Positions 43,656-53,063 are shown, counted from the stretch's first letter. The stretch: DNA of 64,000 nt from Solirubrobacter ginsenosidimutans (GCF_027587205.1 NZ_JAPDOD010000034.1:40735-104734); one strand, 5' to 3'. Notes: generated by a model from the letters alone, not told the origin. A program made the numbers and translations.

Positions 43656-44942
43656 TTACCCCCGCAGCGTGACCGTCCTGTGCGCGCTCAGCTTCTGGAA
43701 CGTGGCGGTGACGGTGACCCGTCCGCGGGCCTTGAGCTTGAACGTCACGGTTCCCGCCGCCTTGGCCGTCTTGCTCGCGGACGCGATCGTGCGGCGCTTG
43801 CGCTTGGCGGTCACCTTGACCTTGCCGGCGCCCGGGACCGTGACCTTCACCTTGCCGGCGCGGCTGACGCTCAGCGCGAGCTTGCGTGCGGCGCCAGGCT
43901 TGGCCGTCTCCGTGGTGGGTGCGGGCGTGGCTTCGAACGCCGAGGCGGGCGGCACGTCCGCCGGGCCCCAATCGGGGTACTTGGCGCCCGGAAAGACCAG
44001 CGCGCCGGCGTCGCCGGGGGCGCAGTTGTCCGGGATCGCGGCGACGAAGATCCCCTCGGCGGTGCTGTAGGCCATCGCCTTGCTGCTTGGGGCGAGCGTC
44101 GTGTTGTCGAACTTGCCCGGCAGCTCGTAGCACTGCTGCGCGACCGGGACGTTCTCGTGGTTGGTGAACGGCGTGTGGTCCCAGTCCGGCGCCCCGAACG
44201 GGGACATCGTCGTCCGGTAGACCCGCAGCTTCTCATCGTTGAACCCGGCGATGCCGACGACCGTCTGGAGGTCGCGCGAGAGCTCGACGTCCTTGACGCC
44301 CAGGCCCTGGTTCGGGTCGTAGAACCAGTGGTCGTTCGTGGTCTCGCCCACGCGCGTGAAGACCGCGTCGTCGTTGAGGTTCGCGCCGGGGCTCGAGCGC
44401 AGCAGCACGTCGTTGGAGACCCAGTGCGGGGCGATCCAGCCCGTCAGGATCCCGTACGCGTCGACGCCCGTGAAGCCGGTCGAGTTCGTGATGCCGACGC
44501 CCTGGCTCTGCGTGTAGGCGAAGCACGGCGGCACCGTCAGCTCGTTGCAGCCCGGCTCGGCGTCGTAGGTGTCGTTGAAGTATTCGAAGGCGATCTTCGA
44601 GCCGTCGGGCGAGATCTCGGGGTCGAACGGGCCGTGGAACTGGGTCACACCGCCGGCGGCGGGCGCGCCGTCGGAGACGTAGGTGGGGAAGTCCGCGAGG
44701 ACCTGGCCCGTGCGCGAGAGCTTCTGGATGTGCTCTCCGCCGACCAGCGCGGCCATCGTGCCGTCGTCGGCCTGGGAGACGTAGTAGTAGCCGCCGGTGT
44801 GCGTGACCTGTTGCTTGCGGGCGCCGTCGGGCGTCGCGAGCCAGACGTCGCCGTTCTGGATGTAGGCGATCGAGTCGGCCGCTGCGGGCGCGGCCGCAAC
44901 CAGGCTCAGCGCGATCGCGGCGGCGATGAGACGAGGGAGCAT
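43656..44942 (-). CDS. Secreted TolB-like beta-propeller protein
   Basis: 428 residues with a signal peptide (LIAAAIALSLVAAAPAAA). Repeated blades include DVWLATPDGARKQQVT, FDPEISPDGSKIAFEY and VVGIAGFNDEKLRVYR, resembling WD40-like/TolB propellers. A C-terminal beta-sandwich (AARKLALSVSRAGKVKVTVP) is of the kind common in exported proteins here. Probably binds a ligand or polymer at the cell surface. Starts 10 nt upstream of the SDR gene end, so it is probably co-transcribed with other minus-strand genes. Confidence 0.75.
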   Translation of the reverse strand: MLPRLIAAAIALSLVAAAPAAADSIAYIQNGDVWLATPDGARKQQVTHTGGYYYVSQADDGTMAALVGGEHIQKLSRTGQVLADFPTYVSDGAPAAGGVTQFHGPFDPEISPDGSKIAFEYFNDTYDAEPGCNELTVPPCFAYTQSQGVGITNSTGFTGVDAYGILTGWIAPHWVSNDVLLRSSPGANLNDDAVFTRVGETTNDHWFYDPNQGLGVKDVELSRDLQTVVGIAGFNDEKLRVYRTTMSPFGAPDWDHTPFTNHENVPVAQQCYELPGKFDNTTLAPSSKAMAYSTAEGIFVAAIPDNCAPGDAGALVFPGAKYPDWGPADVPPASAFEATPAPTTETAKPGAARKLALSVSRAGKVKVTVPGAGKVKVTAKRKRRTIASASKTAKAAGTVTFKLKARGRVTVTATFQKLSAHRTVTLRG

Positions 44943-45006
44943 GCGGCGGACGTTCCCGTTGCCACCTTGCCCTCACCTTGCGTACACATTGTCAAAGAGG
45001 CGCCCC

Positions 45007-45032
45007 CGCGCCGGCGGCTCTCCGCCGGCGCG
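45007..45032 (-). terminator. Rho-independent-like terminator after the ApbE operon
   Basis: CGCGCCGGCGG and CCGCCGGCGCG are perfect 11-bp arms with a CTCT loop, 15 nt after the last stop of the leftward operon. A weak T-rich TCTTTG follows on the minus strand. Confidence 0.65.
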
Positions 45033-45047
45033 AATTGGGCGTTGCCT

Positions 45048-45476
45048 CTATGACGTCGTGGAATTCGAAGGTGTGACGGAGGGCGCTGCCTGGCCGTTGC
45101 CACCGGCCGGTGGGCCGCCCTGCGGGCGCAGCTTCTGCAGCGCCGCGGAAACCTTCGACTCGGGCAGCCCGAGCTCCTTCGCGAGCGTCGCGGCCATGTC
45201 ACCGCGACTACCGCTCTGGCGCTGTTCGCCTGGCTGGGGCATGACTTTCTGCATCGCCGCTTGCAGCTTGGTCGTCGTGACGCCGAGCGCGTCGGCGAGC
45301 GCGCTCACGTCCATCCCGCCGCCCTGGGGCGGCTGGCCCTGGCCCTGGCCTTGCTGCTGCGTGGTGCTGCTGCCGTTGGTGGTCGCGGCGTCTGAGCCGC
45401 AGCCGGCGACGGCGCCGCCCGCGAGCGCGGCTGCGCTCGCGAAGACGGCGACACGTCTAAAGCCTCGCTGGTTCAT
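45048..45476 (-). CDS. Lipoprotein with two helical repeats
   Basis: 142 residues. The signal AAALAGGAVAGC followed by GSD makes it a lipoprotein. After a Gln/Gly-rich linker come two similar helical units, ALADALGVTTTKLQAAMQKV and TLAKELGLPESKVSAALQKL. Last gene of the operon with ApbE, whose end it overlaps by 20 nt. Could be a partner of the redox module, but no catalytic motif is visible. Confidence 0.75.
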   Translation of the reverse strand: MNQRGFRRVAVFASAAALAGGAVAGCGSDAATTNGSSTTQQQGQGQGQPPQGGGMDVSALADALGVTTTKLQAAMQKVMPQPGEQRQSGSRGDMAATLAKELGLPESKVSAALQKLRPQGGPPAGGNGQAAPSVTPSNSTTS

Positions 45477-46365
45477 GGTGCTGTCCTCCTCGAAGACTGG
45501 TGGTGGGTGGTTCGGTGACGAAGTGGGTGCCGTCGTCGAGCACGACGACGCCGCCGTGCTCGAGCCAGCGGGCCGCGCCGTCGGGCCCGGAGAGCACCGC
45601 CGCCTTCGCGCGCCACTCGGCCTCGACCGCGGTCGGCGCGAGCGCGGTGGCCTGGACGACGCCGGTGAAGGCGGGGCGGCCGGTGGCGGGATCGAGCAGG
45701 TGGTGGGCGGGGCGGCCATCCGGGCCGAGCCAGCTGCGCCGGCCGACGCCGCTGGTGGCCACGGACGCCGTCTCGAGCTCGAATACATGGACCGGCTTGC
45801 CGCCGAACGGGTCCGCGACCTCCAGCCGGCGCAACGGGCCGGTGAACCGGAGGTCGCCGCCGCAGTCGACGGCAAAGCTGCGGTGATCCTGCAGCCGCTC
45901 GGCCAGCAGGTCCGCGAACAGGCCCTTCGCGAGCCCGCCGCTGTCGAGGCGCACGCCCGGCGGGCGGCGCACCTCCCAGCCGGCTACCTCGAGCTCGCGC
46001 CAGCGGGAATGCGGGTTGGGGGCGGCGGGGGCGCGCGGGCCGCCGAGGCGCAGCGCGAGCCGCAGCGGCAGCGGCGCAGGAAGGTCGCTGACGTAGCCGG
46101 CGGCCTCGATCTCGCCCAGCAGCGTGCCGTCGACGAGGCCGTCGGTGGCCTCCGCCGCCTCGCGGACGGTCTCGACCAGGCGGGCCATGCTCGTGCTCAC
46201 GGGGACGACCTCGCGCGGGTCGCCGTTGAGGCGGGAGAGCTCGCTATCTCCGAGGAAGCGGCTGAACCGCACGTGCCAGTTCTCCATGCAGCGGCGGGCG
46301 TCCTCCTCGGCCTCGGGGATGGCGGCCCAGACGCCGCAGCGCGAGCCGAAGCAGTCGAATCTCAT
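45457..46365 (-). CDS. apbE: ApbE, FAD:protein FMN transferase
   Basis: 302 residues. Motifs of the family: DSGGLAKGLFADLLAERL, SVATSGVGRRSW and HHLLDPATGRP. ApbE attaches FMN through a phosphoester to a Thr/Ser in target proteins, usually of FMN-binding-domain type, outside the membrane. No signal peptide is apparent. ATG 46365 overlaps the ferric-reductase gene stop. The operon encodes no recognisable FMN-binding domain, so the target is either elsewhere or the 92-residue protein at its head. Confidence 0.9.
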   Translation of the reverse strand: MRFDCFGSRCGVWAAIPEAEEDARRCMENWHVRFSRFLGDSELSRLNGDPREVVPVSTSMARLVETVREAAEATDGLVDGTLLGEIEAAGYVSDLPAPLPLRLALRLGGPRAPAAPNPHSRWRELEVAGWEVRRPPGVRLDSGGLAKGLFADLLAERLQDHRSFAVDCGGDLRFTGPLRRLEVADPFGGKPVHVFELETASVATSGVGRRSWLGPDGRPAHHLLDPATGRPAFTGVVQATALAPTAVEAEWRAKAAVLSGPDGAARWLEHGGVVVLDDGTHFVTEPPTTSLRGGQHHEPARL

Positions 46366-46889
46366 GCGTGCACCGGGGTGGTCGGGGTGTAGCGGCGCAC
46401 GAGCAGCGCGCCGGCGGGGATCACGACGAGGGCGCCGGCGAGCAGGAACCAGGCGGTTCCGGCGTCCGTGCCCATCATCAGCGCGTGGCCGATGCCCAGC
46501 ACCCAGGCCAGCGCGGTGAAGCGATGTAGCTTGCGCCAGCGTTGCGGGCCGATGCGGCCGCGGAAGTAGTAGGACAGCCCGAGGATCACGAACGCCCAGC
46601 CGCCGATGATCCCGAGGCTCAGCCACAGCCGGTGGTAGCCGGAGACGAACGGGATCGTCACGTCGGCCAGGCTGAAGTTGATGTAGGAGTCGCCGAGCAG
46701 CGAGAAGGCGTGGACGGCGAGCGCGACCATCGTGGCCAGCGAGAGCGACTCGTGCCAGACGCGGAGGTCGCCGAGGCGGGTGCGCAGGCGGGTGCTCATC
46801 AACAGGCCCAGCGCGACGGCGAGGCTCGACGCCAGCAGTGCCGTGATCCCGGCCGCGCGGCTCGTGATCCAGAAGACGTGCTCGGTCAC
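46362..46889 (-). CDS. Ferric-reductase-like transmembrane protein
   Basis: 175 residues from GTG 46889, which overlaps the preceding stop as GTGA. Five to six helices with His residues in RVWHESLSLATMVALAVHAF, GYHRLWLSLG and LHRFTALAWVLGIGHAL, placed as heme ligands in the ferric-reductase/MsrQ-like superfamily. Would pass electrons across the membrane to an extracytoplasmic flavin. Neighbour of ApbE. Confidence 0.82.
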   Translation of the reverse strand: MTEHVFWITSRAAGITALLASSLAVALGLLMSTRLRTRLGDLRVWHESLSLATMVALAVHAFSLLGDSYINFSLADVTIPFVSGYHRLWLSLGIIGGWAFVILGLSYYFRGRIGPQRWRKLHRFTALAWVLGIGHALMMGTDAGTAWFLLAGALVVIPAGALLVRRYTPTTPVHA

Positions 46890-47164
46890 GACTGGCTCGT
46901 GGTCATCGTCGCCCCGGTGTCCGTCGACGCGGACGTGTCCGGCGAGGACGTCGTGTCCGACGAAGTCGCGCTGCCGGACGTGTCCGTCGTCGTCGCGCTC
47001 GTCGTCGAGGCGACGGTGGTGGTCGTGCCCTTGGACCCGTCGAAGGCGACGACGCCCCACGCCAGGATGAAGGCGGCGAGGGTCGAAGCGATGACCCGCT
47101 GCCGGATCAGGCGGATGCGACGAGCGCGGGCGGCGAGTTTCTCCTGGGCGATGGGGGAGGGCAT
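46886..47164 (-). CDS. Small Ser/Thr-rich anchored protein at the head of the ApbE operon
   Basis: 92 residues. A basic N-terminus and one helix (VIASTLAAFILAWGVVAFDG) are followed by a Ser/Thr/Asp-rich tail ending STDTGATMTTSQS. The N-terminal anchor and the Thr-rich linker resemble those of FMN-binding partner proteins in this type of operon, but the FMN-binding domain itself is missing. TGAT in the tail recalls the core of the ApbE target motif (D-x-x-S/T-G-A-T), though the required Asp is misplaced. Function uncertain. Confidence 0.65.
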   Translation of the reverse strand: MPSPIAQEKLAARARRIRLIRQRVIASTLAAFILAWGVVAFDGSKGTTTTVASTTSATTTDTSGSATSSDTTSSPDTSASTDTGATMTTSQS

Positions 47165-47226
47165 GCGCTCACTATCGGGTCGCCGTCCGAGAGGCCCCTG
47201 CGAGAACCCTGAGAGGATCCTGGGCG

Positions 47227-47877
47227 ATGAGAACGACCGTGATCTTCGACCTCGACGGCGTCCTGGTGGACTCGCGCGCGGTCTTCATCTCCTGCGTCAA
47301 CCACGCCTTCGTGAAGCTCGGCCTCCCGACCCGCGCCGACGCGGAGCTCGAGCCGTACATCGGCCCGCCGTTCCCCTACGCCTTCGGTGAGCTGCTCGGC
47401 GTCGCGCACGACGCGCCGATCGTGACCGCGTGCATCGAGGGCTACCGCGAGCGCTACAAGACGGCGTCACTGACCGAGACGACGGTCGCGCCCGGCATCC
47501 CCGAGGCGCTGGACGCGCTGGCCGGCCGTCGCCTCGCGGTCGCGACGTCCAAGCCGAAGGCGTTCGCCGACCCGCTGCTGGACGCGATGGGCATCGGCGC
47601 CTATTTCTCCGTCGTCGCCGGCCCGGACCTCGCCGCCCCCACCGAGGACAAGACCGAGACGCTCGGCCGCGCGCTGCACGAGCTCGGCCCCACCCGCGCG
47701 GTGATGGTCGGCGACCGCTCCTTCGACATCGTCGCCGCCCACGCGCACGGGCTCCCCGCGATCGGGGTGACCTGGGGGATCGGCACGCACAAGGAGCTCC
47801 ACGACGCCGGCGCGGAGCGGATCATCGGTCAGCCAGAAGACCTCGCAGCGACCGCAGCCGTCCTGCTCGGCGACTAA
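47227..47877 (+). CDS. HAD-family hydrolase (phosphoglycolate phosphatase-like)
   Basis: 216 residues. Motif I FDLDGVLVDSRAVF with the nucleophile Asp, motif II ATSKPK, motif III Lys near PTEDKTET and motif IV MVGDRSFDIVAAHAHG. The helical cap type and length match the Gph/PGMB subfamily. Likely a small-molecule phosphatase. The stop overlaps the next start (TAATG). Confidence 0.9.
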   Translation: MRTTVIFDLDGVLVDSRAVFISCVNHAFVKLGLPTRADAELEPYIGPPFPYAFGELLGVAHDAPIVTACIEGYRERYKTASLTETTVAPGIPEALDALAGRRLAVATSKPKAFADPLLDAMGIGAYFSVVAGPDLAAPTEDKTETLGRALHELGPTRAVMVGDRSFDIVAAHAHGLPAIGVTWGIGTHKELHDAGAERIIGQPEDLAATAAVLLGD

Positions 47878-48371
47878 TGTCCGCCCCCGTGCTCGCCGAC
47901 TTCAGCCTTTACAACCTCTCGCTGTGGCTGCACATCAGCTCAGCCGTCGTCGGCCTGGGCGCGACCTTCGCGCTCGCGGTCGGCTTCCCGCTCGCGCTCC
48001 GGCTCGGCCCGAAGTACATGCCCTTCGTGCACCACCTGAGCCTCGAGGTCACCCGCAAGCTGGCGTCGCCCGCGCTGCTGGTCCTAATCATCACGGGCGT
48101 CTACCAGGGCGTGAAGATCCACGCGATGGACAAGCCCTGGCTCGGCATCACGTTCGTGATCGCGATCGTCCTCGGCGGCCTGCAGGGCGCGTACTTCTCG
48201 CCCACGGACAAGAAGCTCGCCGCGATGGCCGAGCAGGAGCTCGCGGACGGCGCGACGACGCTCTCCGACGACTACCAGCGCCAGGCGCAGCGCGAGGGAA
48301 CGATGGGTGCCGTCGCCGGCGCCCTGATCATTCTCGCCGTGCTGCTGATGGTGACGAAGCCGGGCGCTTAA
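47877..48371 (+). CDS. DUF2269-like integral membrane protein
   Basis: 164 residues with four helices. The block NLSLWLHISSAVVGLGATFA, then LEVTRKLASPALLVLIITGV and GGLQGAYFSPTDKKL, resembles the DUF2269 family. No function is known. Coupled to the HAD gene through a TAATG overlap. The 3' end overlaps the convergent GGDEF-EAL gene by 4 nt. Confidence 0.75.
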   Translation: MSAPVLADFSLYNLSLWLHISSAVVGLGATFALAVGFPLALRLGPKYMPFVHHLSLEVTRKLASPALLVLIITGVYQGVKIHAMDKPWLGITFVIAIVLGGLQGAYFSPTDKKLAAMAEQELADGATTLSDDYQRQAQREGTMGAVAGALIILAVLLMVTKPGA

Positions 48372-50557
48372 AGACGGCCGACGGGCTCGCGGCGCGCGAG
48401 CGCGGTGAGCTCGATGGCGGGCATCGGGCGACCCATCAGGAAGCCCTGACCGTAGTCGCACCCGCTGGCGGCCAGCAGGCGGTACGCCTCTTCGGTCTCG
48501 ATGCCCTCGCCGACGGCGCGCAGGCCGAGGTTGTGGGCGAGGTCGACAATCGTCTCGACGATCGTGGCCGCCTCGCGGTCCTCGTCCATGCCGAGGATGA
48601 AGGACTTGTCGATCTTGAGCTCCTGGACCGGCAGCTCGCGCAGGTAGGCCAGTGACGAGGAGCCGGTGCCGAAGTCGTCGAGCGAGAGCGAGATGCCGAG
48701 CTCCCCGAGCCGGTTCATGATCTCGATCACGCGCACCGGGTCGGCGGCGACGATCGTCTCGGTGATCTCCAGCTGGAGCATCGACGGGTCGACGTCCCAC
48801 TTGGCCAGCAGCTCGTGGACGTCGACGGGCAGGCCGAGGTCGAGCAGGTTGGGCGCGCCGAGGTTGACGGCGACGGGCAGGTTGAGACCCTGGTCGCGCC
48901 ACTTCGCGCACTGCTCGAGCGCGTCGTTGAGCACCCGCAGCGTGAGCGGGCGCATCAGGCCCGTCTGCTCCGCCAGCGGGAGGAAGGCGCCCGGGCCGAG
49001 CAGGCCGAACTGCGGGTGGTCCCAGCGCACGAGCGCCTCGGCGCCGGCGACCTCGCCGGTCTCGAGGTTGAACTTCGGCTGGTAGTAGACGACGACCTGG
49101 CCGGACTCGATCGCGTCCGGCAGCTCGCCGATCAGGGCGAGGCGCGCGCGAGAATGGCCGTCGCGCGACGCGCTGTAGACCTCGTGCCCGACGCCGCGCG
49201 CCTTGGCCGAGTACATCGCGATGTCGGCGCGCTGCATCAGCGTCTCGACGTCGCGCCCGTGCTCAGGGAACATCGCGATGCCGACGCTGGCGCGCACGAG
49301 CAGCGTCAAACCTTGGAAGCGGAACGGCTCCTCGATCGCGCGGGCGAGGCGACCGGCGGTCTCCTCGGCCTCTTCGACCGTGGTGCCGGGCGCGAGCAGG
49401 ACGGCGAACTCGTCGCCGCCGACGCGGGCCACGAGCTCGGCGCCGGGCACGCCGGCCTCCAGCCGCGGGCCGATCTCGCGCAGGAGCCGGTCCCCCGCCT
49501 GATGGCCCAGTGTGTCGTTGAGCTCCTTGAAGTGGTCGAGGTCGATCAGCAGCAGCGAGAGCTTGCTCTTGGCGGCACGGGCGGCGGCGGTGGTGTCCTC
49601 GAGGCGGGCGAACAGGCGGCGGCGGTTGGCGAGGCCGGTCAGTGGGTCGTGGTTGGCGTCGTGCTCGCGCTGGGCGGCGAGCGAGCGCAGCTCGGACTCC
49701 AGCTCGCGGCGATCGGTCGCGTCGCGCATGTTGAGGACGTAGCCGCCGACGCTGGGGTCGTGCAGGCGGTTGGCGGCGACGACGTCGAAGTGCCGGTAGC
49801 CGCCGTTGCCGTGCGCGAGGCGCAACGTGAGGTTGCGGGCGTAGTCGGGCCGGCCGTCGGCCTCGGCGAGGTAGCCGTCCAGCGCCGCGCGGTCGTCGGG
49901 GTGGATCAGGTCGCGGACGTCGCTGCAGACCAAGGCATCCGGGTCCTGGGCGAGCACGCCGGCGATCGAGCCGGCCTGCCAGCGGATGCGCAGGTCCTCG
50001 CCCACGATCGTGACGACGTCCGTGGAGTTCTCGACGATCGAGGTCAGGCGGCGCTGGATCGTCTCCGACGCACGCAGGGCGACGACCAGCGACTGCGAGA
50101 GGATCGGCGCCAGCGCCGCGCCCATCGCGCGGGACATGTCGCCGTCGAGCTGTTGCTGCCCCCAGCCGGCGTGGGCGATGAAGAGCGCGCCCATCCACAA
50201 GCCGTAGCGGGCGAACGCGAGCAGCGGCCCGCCATAGAGCCCGCGGAAGGCGATCCCGAGCACCGGGAGCAGCGGGTTGCCGGGGATCACGTGCAGGATC
50301 CACAGGCCGGCGAGGGCCTCGACGGGCTCCAGGGCGAGCGAGAAGCTCCCTCGGCGATAGCCGCGCAGCCAGTAGGCGGCGAGCCCGAGCGCCAGCACGC
50401 AGCCGGTGACGCGATCGAGCAGCGCATCGGCCTGAACCGCGGCCATGCAGGCTGCGGAGACCGCGCCGACGAGGGCCAGAGCGAGGAAGAGCAGCCGGAA
50501 ACGCGCGAAGGGCGTTGGAGGAAGAGCGATAGGGCGGGGACGAAGCACCTTGTCCAA
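48368..50557 (-). CDS. Membrane-bound GGDEF-EAL cyclic-di-GMP enzyme with PAS
   Basis: 729 residues from TTG 50557. Five or so N-terminal helices (about 20-150), a PAS domain (SIVENSTDVVTIVGEDLRIR), a GGDEF domain with the intact motif RVGGDEFAVLL and the usual DHDPLTGLANR-like DANHDPLTGLANRRR. The EAL domain has GAEALVRWDHP, DDFGTGSSSLAYL and a KIDKSFI block. Both active sites look complete, so it could make and break c-di-GMP. Start uncertain: GTG 50548 is an alternative. Confidence 0.92.
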   Translation of the reverse strand: MDKVLRPRPIALPPTPFARFRLLFLALALVGAVSAACMAAVQADALLDRVTGCVLALGLAAYWLRGYRRGSFSLALEPVEALAGLWILHVIPGNPLLPVLGIAFRGLYGGPLLAFARYGLWMGALFIAHAGWGQQQLDGDMSRAMGAALAPILSQSLVVALRASETIQRRLTSIVENSTDVVTIVGEDLRIRWQAGSIAGVLAQDPDALVCSDVRDLIHPDDRAALDGYLAEADGRPDYARNLTLRLAHGNGGYRHFDVVAANRLHDPSVGGYVLNMRDATDRRELESELRSLAAQREHDANHDPLTGLANRRRLFARLEDTTAAARAAKSKLSLLLIDLDHFKELNDTLGHQAGDRLLREIGPRLEAGVPGAELVARVGGDEFAVLLAPGTTVEEAEETAGRLARAIEEPFRFQGLTLLVRASVGIAMFPEHGRDVETLMQRADIAMYSAKARGVGHEVYSASRDGHSRARLALIGELPDAIESGQVVVYYQPKFNLETGEVAGAEALVRWDHPQFGLLGPGAFLPLAEQTGLMRPLTLRVLNDALEQCAKWRDQGLNLPVAVNLGAPNLLDLGLPVDVHELLAKWDVDPSMLQLEITETIVAADPVRVIEIMNRLGELGISLSLDDFGTGSSSLAYLRELPVQELKIDKSFILGMDEDREAATIVETIVDLAHNLGLRAVGEGIETEEAYRLLAASGCDYGQGFLMGRPMPAIELTALARREPVGRL

Positions 50558-50670
50558 TGGTTTCGGTCAAATCGCCCCGGTCTTGAGGCAGACCGGACAA
50601 AACACACACTTCAGCTATTGCGCCGAATTGCCGACGGGGACGGTGAACCACTAACCCCCGGGGGAACTAC

Positions 50671-53061
50671 GTGCCGACTGCTGAAGAGCGCCTGGCGATT
50701 CTGGATGAAGTGATGACGACGGGAGCGAGCAAGGGTCTGCTCCAGATCGACATCGACGATCACGAGCTGGACGGGCGGACCGTCCTGCTGAATGGAAAAC
50801 GGCACATCAACTTCGGCTCCTGCAGCTATCTGGGGCTGGAGCTGGACCCGCGCATGCGCGACGCCGTTGTCGACGCTGTGACGCGTTATGGGACGCAGTT
50901 CTCGTCTTCTCGGTCCTATCTGCAGTCACCGCAGTACAACGTGCTCGAGCCGCTGCTGGACGAGATGTTCGGCGGCCACGTGCTGGTCACGCCGACCACG
51001 TCCCTCGGCCATCTGGCCACGCTGCCGGTGCTGGTGGAGTCCACCGACGCGGTGCTGCTGGACCATCAGGTCCACGCGAGCGTGCAGATGGCGGCCAACC
51101 AGCTGCGGGTCAAGGGCACGACCGTCGACCTGATCCGCCACAACAACATGGAGCGGCTGGAGGCGATGATCCAGCGCCTCGCCCCGACCCACTCCAAGAT
51201 CTGGTACATGGCGGACGGCGTCTACTCGATGTTCGCCGACTTCGCGCCGTTCGAGGAGCTGTCCGCGCTGCTGGACCGCTACGAGCAGCTGCACATGTAC
51301 ATCGACGACTCGCACGGCGTCGGCTGGGCGGGCAAGCACGGCCGCGGGCCGGCGCTGGACGCGATGGGCATGCACCCGCGCCTGATCGCCGCCTGCTCGC
51401 TGAACAAGTCCTTCGCGACCGCCGGCGGCGCGATCGTCTTCCCGAACGCGGAGTGGAAGCGCAAGGTGCGCACCACCGGGGGCCCGATGATCTTCTCCGG
51501 CCCGGTCCAGCCGCCGCTGCTGGGCGCCGCGATCCAGTCGGCGAGGATCCACCTCTCCGACGAGCTGCCGGTCATGCAGGCCGCGTTGCGCGACCGGATC
51601 GAGCTCTTCACCGACCTCGCCGACGAGTTCTGCATCCCGCTCGCCTCGCGCGACGTCACGCCGATCCGCTACATCCCGCTCGGCCTGCCGACGCTCACCC
51701 ACGACGTGCTCCAGCGCCTGGTCGAGGACGGCCACTACACGAACTTCGGCACGTTCCCGGCGGTGCCGATGAAGCACACCGGCGTCCGCGTGACGCTCAC
51801 GCTGCACCACACCGAGGACGACATCCGCGCGCTCGTGGACTCGCTCGCGCGCCACGTCCCGGCCGCGCTGGAGCGCGGCGGCGAGGCCGCGAAGCGCCGT
51901 CACGCCAAGATCGTCGGCTCGGTGCCGACGTTGACGCTCGAGCACCACCGCTCGGCTGACGCGCTGGACGCTTCGGAGTGGGACGGGATGCTCGGTGAGC
52001 GCGGCACGTTCACCGTCGACGGCCTGAAGTTCCTCGAGCGCGCCTTCGGCGGCGAGGGCGAGCGGCCCGAGGACGAGTGGCGCTTTCACTACTACGTCGT
52101 CCGCGACGCCGAGCGCCGGCCGGTGCTGGCCACGTTCTTCACGGCGGCGCTGTGGAAGGACGACATGATGGCCTCCGCGGAGGTCTCCGAGCTGGTCGAG
52201 CAGCGCCGTGCCGCCGATCCGTACTACCTGACGTCGCAGACCTTCGCGATGGGCTCGCTGCTGACCGAGGGCGACCATCTGTTCCTGGATCGCAACAAGG
52301 ACTGGAAGGGCGCGCTGGACCTGCTGATGGGCGCCGTCTCCGAGCACGCCAAGGACGAGGGCGCCGGGACGATCGTGTTCCGCGACCTCTACTCGGCCGA
52401 CCTGGAGCTGGCCGAGGCGGTCAAGGAGCGCGGCTACGTGCGCACCTCGCTGCCGGACTCGCTCGTGTATGAGCCGGTCGCGGGCGGCGACGAGGAATGG
52501 CTCGGCACGTTGAGCTCGAAAGCGCGGGTGCACCAGCGCAAGTCCGTGCTGCCGTTCGACGACGCCTATGACGTCGAGTGGCTCACCGCGGGCGGGCGGG
52601 ACGTGGGTGATGCCGAGCTCGACCACCTGTACGGGCTGTATCTGGCGGTCCAGGCCCGCGGGCGCGACCTCAACTCGTTCCCGCTGCCCAAGTCCTTCCT
52701 GCGCGACATGCTCTCGCATCCGTCGTGGGAGCTGATGACGCTGACTTTGAAGGAGACCGGCGCGGTCGTCGCGTTCGGGGCCCATTTCCTCGGCCCGCGT
52801 CACTATGCGCCGATGGTCGTCGGACTCGACTACGCGGTCGTGCGCACCCACGGCGCGTACCGCCAGGCACTGCGCCAGGCGATGCTGCGGGCGCGGGCGC
52901 TGGGCTCCAAGCGCGTGCTGCTGGGCATGGGCGCGACGTTCGAGAAGACCCGCTTCGGCGCGCACGTGCAGGAGCGCGTCGCGTTCGCCCAGGCGTCGGA
53001 TCACTACTCCTCCGAGGTGCTCTCGGCGCTGTCCGCCGACACGCGGGGCGCCGGAGCGTGA
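50671..53061 (+). CDS. Alpha-oxoamine synthase fused to a GNAT-like N-acyltransferase domain
   Basis: 796 residues from GTG 50671, with GGGGGA upstream. Residues about 1-415 are an alpha-oxoamine synthase (the class of KBL, BioF and serine palmitoyltransferase): NFGSCSYLGLELDPRM, YIDDSHGVGWAGKHGRG and the PLP-lysine in ACSLNKSFATAGGAIVF. Residues about 440-796 look like a FemAB/GNAT-type acyltransferase (HYYVVRDAERRPVLATFFTA, SSKARVHQRKSVLPFDDAYD, KRVLLGMGATFEKTRFGAHV). The fusion could condense an amino acid with an acyl-thioester and then N-acylate the product, as in lipid synthesis. Substrates unknown. A perfect hairpin follows the stop. Confidence 0.82.
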   Translation: MPTAEERLAILDEVMTTGASKGLLQIDIDDHELDGRTVLLNGKRHINFGSCSYLGLELDPRMRDAVVDAVTRYGTQFSSSRSYLQSPQYNVLEPLLDEMFGGHVLVTPTTSLGHLATLPVLVESTDAVLLDHQVHASVQMAANQLRVKGTTVDLIRHNNMERLEAMIQRLAPTHSKIWYMADGVYSMFADFAPFEELSALLDRYEQLHMYIDDSHGVGWAGKHGRGPALDAMGMHPRLIAACSLNKSFATAGGAIVFPNAEWKRKVRTTGGPMIFSGPVQPPLLGAAIQSARIHLSDELPVMQAALRDRIELFTDLADEFCIPLASRDVTPIRYIPLGLPTLTHDVLQRLVEDGHYTNFGTFPAVPMKHTGVRVTLTLHHTEDDIRALVDSLARHVPAALERGGEAAKRRHAKIVGSVPTLTLEHHRSADALDASEWDGMLGERGTFTVDGLKFLERAFGGEGERPEDEWRFHYYVVRDAERRPVLATFFTAALWKDDMMASAEVSELVEQRRAADPYYLTSQTFAMGSLLTEGDHLFLDRNKDWKGALDLLMGAVSEHAKDEGAGTIVFRDLYSADLELAEAVKERGYVRTSLPDSLVYEPVAGGDEEWLGTLSSKARVHQRKSVLPFDDAYDVEWLTAGGRDVGDAELDHLYGLYLAVQARGRDLNSFPLPKSFLRDMLSHPSWELMTLTLKETGAVVAFGAHFLGPRHYAPMVVGLDYAVVRTHGAYRQALRQAMLRARALGSKRVLLGMGATFEKTRFGAHVQERVAFAQASDHYSSEVLSALSADTRGAGA

Positions 53062-53063
53062 AA

